DNA of 24,827 nucleotides from Parachlorella kessleri (Eukaryota > Chlorophyta > Trebouxiophyceae > Chlorellales > Chlorellaceae): contig BBXU01001370.1 in assembly GCA_001598975.1 (NCBI GenBank), positions 1-24,827 of the forward strand, given 5' to 3'. The position numbers and the translations under genes are program-made. Within the stretch, counting starts at the first letter, position 1. Each line of letters begins with the position of its first letter. This document shows positions 1 to 9,946 of this stretch, one piece after another. The notes under the pieces were generated by a model. That model was not told where the DNA came from. It ran no database searches and saw nothing but the letters and a program-made list of their open reading frames with translations.

Positions 1-3
1 ACC

Positions 4-32
4 CACCACACACACACACACACACACACACA
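4..32. repeat. CA dinucleotide microsatellite
   Basis: About fourteen CA units lie at the left edge, inside the intron that follows the last visible exon of gene A (donor at 66). Seen directly. Such tracts are often length-variable, so it could serve as a marker. Confidence 0.9.
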
Positions 33-66
33 ACCCACACGCACCCGCCCCCTCCCCTGTAAGCAC

Positions 67-3000
67 CTGCAGTATGTCCAGGTAGCTCATGCGCCGCTTC
101 TTGCGGTCGTAGATGCGCTGGAACAGGTTGCCGCCGTCCATCAGCTCCATGATCAGGCACACGTTGGTGGGGTCACGCGTGCAGGCACCGTACACACGCA
201 CCAGCCTGCAACCAAGGAATGCAGGCAGTGGCGGTCATGCTGTCATGTGTGCTGTGCTCAGCAGCATGATGATGAGGCTGCTGCAGAGGCGGTGGGTTGG
301 GATTGGGGCAGGCAGACCTGGGCATGGTAAACCCAGTCAACTCCAAAGCGTCAGGTGTCACCGGTGCCCTAGCCTGGGACTTGGAAATGCCCAGAAACCG
401 CAGCAGGACCAGCCCCCACTCCAGACCTACACACCACCATCCTACAAGGTTTTCATCCATACTCCGTCTTTGGCCGCCCCCGGCACCTGTCACTGTTGAA
501 CTTGCTCATCAGCTGGATCTCTCGTATGAGGGCATTGTACAGCTGCTGGCTGGACCCCGGGGCCTGGCTGAGCCCCACCTGGGGCAGCTTCTTGACTGCA
601 ACCCGCCGGCCCCGGTAGGTCCCCTCATACACCGACCCAAAGCCGCCGGTGCCCTGCACAACCCACAACACATCTGTGGAGTGTCCCAGGGTGCTGTGCA
701 GTGTATGAGTCCATGGCAGTCCGTTTGCATCAGTGATGAAGCATGTCCTCTCGTTGATGCCTGGGGCTGCCATCATGACAAGCATGATGCAGCATGCCGG
801 CTGCAGCGGGAGAGCGCCTAGTATGCCCGCCCCTGGCTGAACAACTGTCCACGGCATTCCCCACTGGACACAAACTTCCCAACCTCTATAACACCAGTCA
901 GCGGGCGCCTTGCTCACCCACCAGCGCCCGACACAAGGCCAGCCCGACAGTATACACCGCAAGGCAGGCTGGCCAGGCAACACCCAGCCTTTGGAAGGCA
1001 ACGCTTACCAGGCACCAGCCCAGGAAGGGCGCGACCTCTGTCTCAAAGTCCACGTTCAGGTCTACTCAATAGGAAGCCCACCAACACCAGGCAAGCTCCC
1101 AGTTCGAGGCAGTGCTTACCAGGCACCGCCCCAGAAAGGGGGCGACCTCTGTCTCGTAGTCCACATTCAGGTCCACATCAGGCAGCGGCCCCGCGTGCGG
1201 CGACACCGGCGGCGGCAGCGGCGTGACGGGGGGTATGCCGCCCAGCGCCCGCGCCCGCTTGCCCTGCCGCCGGAACACGTCGGGGGCGGTGCCCCACGTG
1301 GCGCTCAGCTGCAGCACGCCTGCACGGGATGGCCACTCAAGACTAAAGCATTGCCGTGGGCTCCTGCGGGCAACTGTAGGAACTCCTGCCTGCTGAAGGT
1401 GAACCGCCAGCACATGGACTCGACCAACAAGGAAGGGGCAAGTCACCCCAGGTACCATCCTCAGTGTGTCTCACCATCCCAGCTCTTGCTGTGTTTCAGC
1501 GGCGTGGCCGCGGGTGGTGTGTTGGGCTGCAGCATGTCCAGGCTGGAGCCTGAGCTGCTCCTGCTGCTCCTGCTGCGGCTGCTGCGACTGCCGCGGCTGC
1601 TGGAGCGGCCTCGCGCCGGCTCGGTGCGCGGCCCGGCCCGCACGGGGAAGGGAGCAAGCGTGGGGGCTGCAGCACAGCCAGGGACACAGCAGCTAAGCAT
1701 CGTTGGCGGCAGGCACTGTGAAGGGAGGAGAGGTAGGAGTAAAGAACGTGAAGAACTGAATGTACACTCGCTCTGGGGCTTGAAATGACGACTGCAAGGC
1801 GGACAGACATTGTGTCATAAAGGGGTCCCTGCCCCAGGCGTCGCTATTGGGTGGTGTCTAGGTTGTCTGTCAGCTGCAGCTCATGCGGGCCCAGCTAGAT
1901 ACTTCCAGCTAGACCAATGCGTGCACTGGACCTCAGCCACCAGGGCACCCTCCAGGGCTCACCAGTGGACGCCTTCCTTTCCAGCAGGGCCAGCTGGGCT
2001 TCAGTCAGGTTGCCCACGCCGCCACCCCCAGTCCCACAGTCATGCTCCGAGGAAGAGGACCCTGGAAGCAGCACATGCCGTTACTACCCTCAGGGGCGGC
2101 CTGTACCCCACTGCCAGCGCCATGCTGCCAGGGTGCACCCGGGTGGCATGGGCAGCTGGAAAGATCGTCTGTCGCTTTGCTGGGCCATCTGGTTGCGAAT
2201 TGCATGCCAATACACCAAAACAGCCCGTGCAACGTCCTGTTGCTCACCTGGATCAGCCAGAAGCTGCCCACCATCCTGCAGAGCAGACCACAGTACAGGC
2301 ACGTGGTGATTGTGCTTGCATAACGCCAGATGCTGTGGACGGTACGATTGGGGCCTGCTGGAAGGAAGGACTGTGGAACTGCAAACACCTGCGTTGATGC
2401 TCTGCATGGGGTTGCTAACACCACGCAGCAGATGGGCCTCTGCCACACCCCAAGCTCCCACCTAGCCAGGGCTCACGCTATAAACACCTGCGATGCAGTG
2501 CCACTACACTCACCTGCTCCCAAGCCACGCTGCGCCTTTGCAGTCCCTTCCCGTTCGCCATCGCCACCACTCCAGGCACCGGGCTTGCGCTGTGACGGAG
2601 CAGGACAGCGCCTCCAGCCTCCATGCCCCCCAGGTCGTCCATGCGATGACTCAGCGCCCGCTTGCTCCTCTCCTGCTTTTGACGGCGCTTGCGAAGCAGG
2701 AGGAAGCCGGACAGCGCCGCCGCCGCGAGGCCCACGCCTCCAACTGCGGGAAAAGGGCAGCCACCCGGTTGTGCTTTTTCGCGCCTCACTCCAACCCGGT
2801 CAGGCTTGTGCAGAATATACTCAGGCGCCGACCAGCAGTCAGGCAAACGGTTAACACGCACCCAGGCGCGCTTTTCTGTGACTCACTCACCCCTGCTGAG
2901 CTCATGAGCCCGGCAAATGGTATCGTAGGTGATAGACGTGAGAGAAGGCCCCAGCGTTGCCCACATGCTTACAATGCTGGCTGGCTGTCGCGTAGGGCAG

Positions 3001-6000
3001 CCACGCACCTGTCACCCCGGCAATCAGCCCGACGTTTGTACCACTGGAAGAGGCAGGGGGCGGTCCTGGTGGGACGGGGCTCACAGCCGGACCCTCAGTG
3101 CGAACAGCACCGGTGATGGCAGGCTCAGCCGCAGGGGCCTCCCCTGTCACTTCCTCCACCGCGGGTGCTGGTGCCAAACCCTCTGGTATTTGACCTGCTC
3201 ACAGGCAGGCTCACAGCTATGTGTGGATCTCATCCAAGTGTTGCAAGCCGGTGTCGGTCTGTGGGCATGATGCACAGCAATGCACCACTTTGCCCCAGCT
3301 GCCAAGCCAGCCTCATTCTCTCGACCGACACACCCTCACTAGCTGTCCTGCACTCCGGATACCACCTAGTCTAGTCTAACAGGGTACCGCCACCTGACCA
3401 TGCTGCCTTGAGTCCTCGACAGGTGGGGACACCAATCGTCCAGGGTGGGCTAGTGTCCAGAAAAACACAAAATCGGCTACCACCTACCTGCCAGCTCAAG
3501 CTGCTCTGCCTCTGACTTCCAGGACACCCCGGCCTCGTCTGGCGGCCAGTCCGGCGGGATGTACGGGGGCACCGGGGCGGGGCCGGTGCAGCAGTAAGTG
3601 GCAGAGAGGAAGCAACTCTGCAAGGGCATGACTGTGACCCTTGCTGGGCAGCATGTCGGTGACAGTACGCTGCTGGACTAGAGTGGACTGGAGTAGATTA
3701 GGTTTTAGGAAACGTGCTGGGTCCACAGGTTGGCTGAAAGCTTCTGGAGACCAGGCCCAGGGTCATGCAACAATTGCTGATTGAACCGCTGAGCGCCCAT
3801 CCACTCACACCACGGTTCAACCTAATAATCTCACAGTGGAACTCATTTTGGCACGGTGCCGGCTGCGTAGACTTGTGAGTGTGGCAACCTCCCTCCCCGT
3901 CTCAACTGCACTTCTATCTACGCGAGTGCAGTGCAGGCCTCAAGTGCAGTGCAGCCCTAGGGCTCTGCTGGGTTGCTCACCCTGACGGTTCCTCCCTTGA
4001 TGATGTCGCAGCTGACTCCCGGGGGCAGGCTGCTGACACCCAGGGCCGTGCCATTGCTAGCCTGCAGATCAATGCAAGCCCCCGTCCTATGGATTTTGCT
4101 GGCTACAAGGGCGATGAATGTATGACTGTCATGTAACGCAGCTGTGAGGATACTGCTTAACTTCCGCACTTTGAGGTCCATGCAGTGCACCATGTGCAGC
4201 CTCTGGTCCAGGACAGGTAGGTGGATCTCTGTAAGCGGTGGGTGTCTACCAATGGCTGACAGGTGCAGGAGATCATGATCGTCAGTGATCACTGGTTTGG
4301 TAGGCACTCATGCTGCATTAACATATGTCTCGTTTGCCTCACCTTCACGTCAGCGGGTGGCAGAATCCCCCACACCAGGCTGCCGCTGATGTAGGCGGCA
4401 ATGTGCTGGTTCTCCACGAACTTGTACAGCCGCACCAGGTTGTGGGTGGCCGCGCCGCCCGTCTCGTTAGTTAGCGGAGGCAGCACGTAGGAGTAGTCCT
4501 GCGCCGCCCAACTAAAGCATGTTGGTAACCCTGACAATGCCAGGGTAGTATTATGCTGCCCGCAGCATCACTGTACAATGGGGATTCTGTCTTTGTAGTG
4601 CTAGCTGCCGGGTTCGCAGGGTTTTGTAGTGTGCAGCGCCTTCTGAGGCTCGCAGCACGTTTCGTAGGAGTTGCCGCAGTTTGGTGAAGGAATGCCAGGT
4701 GCCTGCGCCATAGCCTGCGCACCTTGTGTGGGTTTAGAAGGGGCTTCCCGCTGACGGAGCTGATGTTGACGTAGATGTCCAGCTTGTCCAGGGCGTACAG
4801 CGGGTTCTGGTTCTGGTCGAAGATGGGAGCAATGGCCCCCGCCCCTGATGGCCTGAGGGTGACGTTGGTCTGGGGGTCAAAGGAGATCCCCACCACAATC
4901 TCCGCTCCTGGGATGTCTGGGTAGCCGCTGATGGGGAAGACATTGATCCCACGGCAACCTGCACAGGGCAGGGGACGCGCCGTCGACGCATGCTTCCCCA
5001 TGTGCTGGATGGAGCCTGTAGGCTGCCCCCGTGCCATCCCGGGCATGCATTAGATCATAGATACTACCTGCGGCTGTGGCATGGGTTTATCAGTGGCAGC
5101 TCCATGGCCATGACCCCAGCACCATTCGGCAGCGACTGGGTTATTGCATTCCTCTTACTGCTCATCATGCTGCTGTCGCATGCTTCATATGACCTACAGC
5201 CTCACCTCCGTCAGCAAACGGGGCGCTGGAGATGATGCAGCTGGCCTGGAAGGGTATCCAGGGGGCCCGCGCCAGCAGAGGCACAATCAGGTCGGAGCTC
5301 ATCCAGTAGCGGAAGCTGAGCGTCGACAGCTCAATGGAAGACAGGTTCTGCACGTTCGTCACCCTGCGCGTGCAGCCAACCAGCAGCCTGGGTAGCGCCT
5401 CACCACCCCAGGTGGCTGTGCGGCATTGGAACATTTCTGTTGGGGTGCAGTGCAGGAGGTGCCCTGGCATGGAACAAAGGTGACTTCTTTGAACCTAGGC
5501 AGGCCCACAGGCTGACCGACTGCCTGCCACACTCCTGCGGTGGCCCCACCTGATCAGGAAGGCACTGAAGGTGGAGATCTGCGGCTGGTCGACAAACTCT
5601 ATCGGCACGTATTGGACCTGCAGTCCAGCGCGGGAATGAGCCCATGAGGTCCCTCAAGCATTGTCATATGCAGCTCCACAATTCCTCCAGTTCCTTTTGA
5701 CCGCACGGCCTGCAAAGTGGTGCGGCTGCCTTTTCAAATTTCGCGCCTAGCACAGACCAATTGCCGCTAAGCCTAGTGGGTATTGATGTGTGATAGCTGC
5801 TACTTACCTGCAGCTTAGTGGAGTTGTACACTGCGAGCGTCTCCTGGCTAAGGTTAGGCTTCGGCACCTCAACCTGCACACAACATCTTGCCATCCCCCT
5901 TGCTGCGGCCCCAGCCCATGTAGCACAAGCCTTGCTTGGGGTGGGAAGCTTCCCAGTAAGGCAGGCAGCTCGCCCCGCTTCACTGCGCTTCCCCAGCACG

Positions 6001-7455
6001 GCAAGTCACACATCAATGCTGGCACAATTTGTGTTCTGGCAGGTAACTGGTAAGTCTTCTCTTGGCAAGAGCACAACACTAAGGCAATGCCCAACAAGGC
6101 AGCAGCTCACCTGCGGGCAGGCGAGGTTCTGGAACACCACCTCATCAATCGGGACCACGGAGTAGGCGGGGTCCAGCAATGCTTGCTCTGCAAACCTTAC
6201 ATGGAGCCGCTGCTAACCAGATGGCGTGCACTAATAGCTATGCGTGGCATGTGGCCTTCGAAGATATGGCTTCATGTGTGGGTTGGCTTCATGTGTGGGT
6301 GGGTGCACACGCCATCAAGAGGGACCGTCTTGCCATTCGGACGCAACCAGCTTCAACCAACTGTCCCACATTATCTTGTAGGTACAGGGTCACAGCCCAG
6401 GGGTCGTGCTGCTGCAATCTAATGCCAGTTGGCTGGCGGCAAGGCACCATGCGAGCGCCAGTGGCTGCCTGGTATAAAATACTGCCTGCCTGGCGGGCCT
6501 GAGAAACTCACCTGGTGTCTTGGTTCCAATGAAGCTCAAGCCTGTGAAGGTTCCATTTCCCAGCAGGATGGGGGACGTGCTGCCAGGGTTGACCAACTGA
6601 AGGTATGTGGGGCCAGCCAGGCTCCTATCCTGCAGAAGCCAGGCAGGCACAGAACTCATAAGGATGCACACAATTTGACAATGTGATGTTGTGGGCAGTC
6701 GCACCACACTCGTATTGTGCAGTGCACAGCAGGCTGTGCCGTGCTTGTAGCTTGCAGGGTGCAACCTGCGAGGTAAACAACTGTGGCAGGACTATCACTC
6801 ACCAATGGCAGCAGGGAGTTCTGAACTTGCACCGCATCTGTGCTCTGTATCGTGGCATTGGCTGGGAACTTCCAGCCAAGAGCCCACAGGTCGGTTGGCA
6901 CCTGGAGACAGGGGCGCAAACATATACTGTACTTATAGCCTTGCACAGCTGCTGCCAGATGTCCGCCTTGCCTGGCAAATTCGACAGGCCAGAAGTTCCC
7001 TGTCCTCAGCTGAGCTGCAGCTGCCTCTTTCCTGTGGGCACTCGACCACCTCCTGCCCTCATTGATGTAGCACACGCCCCACTGACCTTGGGACTGATAA
7101 CAGACAGGAATGCTTGGAAGTTGGGCACCGCCTGTCGGCTGGCGCTTGCGTTGCTGGGCCCAGCAAGCTGCTGGTCTCCCATGTAGACTATATACTGCAT
7201 CGTCAGCTCGCAGCTAGACACATTCGGCGGCAGTCCGCTGTTGCCCCCAGCGGTTCCTAGGAGCAGGTTTGCTGCACCGCCTGGCTGCCCAGCAACCAGC
7301 AGCGGCTGCAGCAACGCCAGGCACACAAGTACAAGGCTGCAGCACAGCTCCAGCGCTGCCTGTGTCCTTGGACCGGCCTTGCCAGGGAGTCCTGATGGCA
7401 CTGGCCTCCCGGCATCCCAACCTTGCTGTAACTGGGGGCCGTCAGCCACTGCCAT
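67..7455 (-). CDS. Receptor-like TKL kinase with CBM2-like and CBM3-like ectodomain, gene A (3' end off window)
   Basis: Likely cell-surface receptor kinase. Exons, 5' to 3' on the minus strand: 7455-7087, 6901-6803, 6629-6512, 6187-6111, 5873-5808, 5617-5550, 5363-5206, 4958-4723, 4498-4343, 4061-3981, 3617-3488, 3194-3009, 2743-2514, 2275-2248, 2061-1963, 1666-1475, 1319-1120, 653-487, 205-67; 933 codons with no internal stop. Residues 37-55 are a hydrophobic export segment after an unusually long N-region. Residues 82-222 look CBM2-like (WALGWKFPANATI). Residues 244-449 look CBM3-like (IELSTLSFRYW, a DYSY turn, SGSLVWGILPP). A membrane-proximal YCCTGP motif follows, then a membrane helix at about 571-596 ending in RKRRQ. 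After a Ser/Arg-rich linker the kinase begins at 832 (GTGGFGSVYEG; Lys852 in VAVKK). The window ends before HRD and DFG. Exon 14 is only 28 nt. Exon phases match gene B throughout, which supports the model. The CBM assignments are by eye. Confidence 0.85.
1003..1062 (-). repeat. Duplicated exon end in an intron of gene A
   Basis: This intronic stretch repeats, 111 bases away, the end of the exon at 1319-1120 (bases 1114-1173), including the donor site. On the minus strand the copy would read DLNVDFETEVAPFLGWCL followed by gtaagc, against DLNVDYETEVAPFLGRCL in the real exon. No usable in-frame acceptor precedes it: the nearby AGs lead at once to a stop. It is probably a decaying partial-exon duplication that kept a decoy 5' splice site. 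Confidence 0.8.
6268..6301. repeat. 17-bp tandem duplication in an intron
   Basis: Two adjacent 17-base copies beginning ggcttcatgtgtgggt, differing only in the last base, lie in the intron of gene A between exons 6512 and 6187. No function is visible. Confidence 0.8.
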
Positions 7456-7806
7456 TAGCCGTGTTTTATGTGCTTCACGCCCGCTGGCCTTTAACAGCCT
7501 GTTTGCTCAACTACAAGCACGTGGGACCGTGCTACCCATCCTTGCCTTGTGTTGGCCAGCATGCTATTTTTGCATGGATTTATGATCATTCACAACTATG
7601 GTAAGCTAGGCGTGGATGAGCAACAAGGCCCGTTACAGTCTGTCTCCCATTCCCATGTGGCTATCTTCCCGCCAAAACCATTTTGGCCTCTCTTTCTCCA
7701 TGGCTTACGTCCCAGCTATTCATCTCCCCATTATGTGTTCCGAGGGCGTGAAATGGTACTAGGACAGCTCCTTGCCTCCCTGCAGTGAGCGGTGGAAGTT
7801 GCACGG
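7456..7806. promoter_or_regulatory. Shared divergent promoter region of genes A and C
   Basis: These 351 bases separate the start codons of A (minus) and C (plus), so both promoters and 5' leaders must lie here. A short upstream ORF at 7753-7788 (MVLGQLLASLQ, stop) precedes the C start and could lower its translation if it is in the transcript. On the minus strand a cataaaac sequence lies just upstream of the A start, but too close to serve confidently as a TATA box. I see no other clear element. Confidence 0.55.
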
Positions 7807-8838
7807 ATGGAAAGCTCGGTTGGGAGGCTCAGGGCTCAGTTATTCGGTCTGATCCTGTTGGTAGCCATATTTACCAAAGCTGCAGCCAGCTATGCCATCC
7901 AAACCACGACCGACGCAGCTGCAGCTGACGGCAGCCCCAGGCATGGCCACAGGGCCCGGCATCTGCTTCAATGTGGACAGTGCCCAGCAGACGCAGCACA
8001 GACTTGCAGCTCCCTCAGCCAAGCAGAGAGAGAGGCCATACGCAACAAGCTCATCAGAAGCTGTCCTCTTGGAGCCTGCTCACAGGGAGGCTGCGCAACA
8101 ACCTGCTGTAGCAGCCTCCCTTCTCCGTCATCACAAGATTGGGCGAACCTCGCGGCATGTATATGGTGAGTCGTGAGTGTGTGCATCATGCGAGTTTGGC
8201 AGCTGCAGCAGATGCACCACAACACCATTGCTGGGTAATGGTCATTCTCTCCGAACACCATCGTCACTGTGCAGCAGCATCTTTCTCAATCTGTCAGTGC
8301 AAAGTGTTGGCCACTGCAAAGGGACAAGCGTGATTCTGTAGCCTTTTGCTGCCACTGCAGCTCCAACCAGATACCCGGGCTGTCCGCGTTTGTGGAGGGT
8401 GAAGCCGTCATCAGGGGTTGCAGCTGCGGCGGCACCTCGACTGCAGCCTCCACTGGACCTGCCTCTGCGCCTCAGCCGCCTGCTGCCCCAAATCTGGTGC
8501 GAGCGCCTCCACAGCAGCCAGGCCCGCCCCCAACCACCACGTGGGTGCAGGTGCAGCCGCCAGCCGCAGGAGCCACAATGCCAGCCCCAGCCAGCAATCC
8601 AACTGGGGCCGCCCTGCCGAGCACTGCGACGACAAATGAGATCCTGAGGGTGCTGGGAGTCGGTCCTTACAGCTCCTCGTCCGCGGCGGGGTCGTCGGCA
8701 GCTACGGCCAATGTGGTGCAGCCCAGCGCAAATCTGGTGGCAAGCCTTCAGCAGCAGCCAGCAGCTGTGGGCCAGCCTCCGGTCCAGCAGGGTGGCCTAG
8801 CCAGTAGCAGCAACACCGCTAGTGCAGGAGTTGGTTGA
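7807..8838 (+). CDS. Secreted 12-cysteine protein with Pro/Ala/Gln-rich tail, gene C
   Basis: Two exons, 7807-8165 and 8361-8838, joined in phase 2 across a GT-AG intron; 278 aa. The start is the first in-frame ATG, directly ahead of a hydrophobic signal peptide (LFGLILLVAIFTKAAA). The mature part has an RHLLQ motif and then twelve cysteines: C-x2-C-x7-C-x18-C-x4-C-x4-C-x3-CC-x16-C-x-C-x19-C-x-C, the last CxC at about residue 140. From about residue 145 it is a low-complexity Pro/Ala/Gln/Ser tail, as in wall-associated or O-glycosylated proteins. There is no C-terminal hydrophobic segment, so a GPI anchor is unlikely. Gene D has the same plan. I do not recognise the family. The CC...CxC order recalls plant 8-Cys lipid-transfer proteins, but that is only a resemblance. 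It is divergently paired with receptor gene A. Confidence 0.8.
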
Positions 8839-9351
8839 GCTAGGTGTGGAGCCCTTTTTCCAGCACCATTGTTTGGAATGGACGATTGTACACATGGGGA
8901 CTTCTTGCTGGTGGGACATTTTTGCTAGTTGGCCATGGTGCTGCCAACCTTACTGTCCTGCTATAGCTATGCATCTGTTCCAATTGCCTGCTGCGACGTG
9001 ACAAAGTCAGGCTTACATCGGAAAGGGGGGCATCGGATTTGAATGAGAATCGCTGAACTGGAGCTGCTGGCAGGGCAGGTTTGCTGCATGCATGCGCGCA
9101 GGACTGCAGCTGCCTGCTGTACACTAAGCTTGGCACTAAGCAAAGCCGGATTGCTACCTGCTTGCTGCTTTCATGTTGTCACGAGGCCTCGTGCTCTCCA
9201 TGTTCTGATCGCTGCCTCCTATTTTTGGCATAGTGATTTGGCCTTTTTCTTTGCATGGGCTGCTTGCTGTCACAAACAGATCTGACCGTCTACTGGTCCA
9301 CCTTTCCTTGCTTACAATGCCAGTCCTCACTGTGCCATGGGTATGTATGCT

Positions 9352-9356
9352 TGTAA
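9352..9356 (+). terminator. TGTAA polyadenylation signal for gene C
   Basis: First TGTAA on the plus strand after the C stop codon, giving a 3' UTR of about 0.5 kb. TGTAA is the usual signal in chlorophyte nuclear genes. Confidence 0.55.
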
Positions 9357-9713
9357 CTGTGCAATGCCGTCTACGCACGCAAGCCATTTAGCTTGTGCCG
9401 GTTGTTAGCGACGCAGATTTGCATCAGACAAGAGCAAACACTACCGAAGACTCGAGACGTCTCCATTTATACAAAAACAGCAAACGGCAGCATTTGCACA
9501 CTGCACGGCTCACTCCAGCGGGCAAAACAACAGTAGGAAGGGCAAAAATGAAAGTGACAACTCATCACTGCATGCTTGACACTTTGGTGACACAAAGGGT
9601 CTACGCCTGAAGGTCAGTCACAGTGTCAGAAAGGAAGGAGCGGGGAAGTGCTGACATTGTGAACCTGGGATAACCGCAGCGTGGACTCGCGACCATCTCT
9701 ACGTTGCTATGCG

Positions 9714-9718
9714 TTACA
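9714..9718 (-). terminator. TGTAA polyadenylation signal for gene B
   Basis: The minus-strand TGTAA (ttaca on the plus strand) is the first one downstream of the B stop codon at 9947. B and C therefore converge with about 360 bases between their signals. I see no gene in 9357-9713. Confidence 0.55.
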
Positions 9719-9946
9719 ACACCTGCAATCTGTTACGAACAGGGCTATGACTGTACAAGACAGAGCAACAATAGCACTGTGCTGTGCCAGTCTACGCCTA
9801 GCTTATACATAAAATGATGGATGCAGCCTGCCCTATTACTACAATATCTCAAACAAAATTGCTTGAGGCCTGGCGCCAGGCAAGCCTTCCTTTTGCGGGT
9901 CCACAGGACAAGCTGCCAGGAAGCGATGCTACGAAACTAGATGGCC

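Noticed and set aside
910..1788. 292-codon plus-strand ORF
   Set aside because: It lies antisense to gene A exons and introns. The minus-strand exons carry conserved kinase-linker motifs shared with B, so this frame is a shadow.
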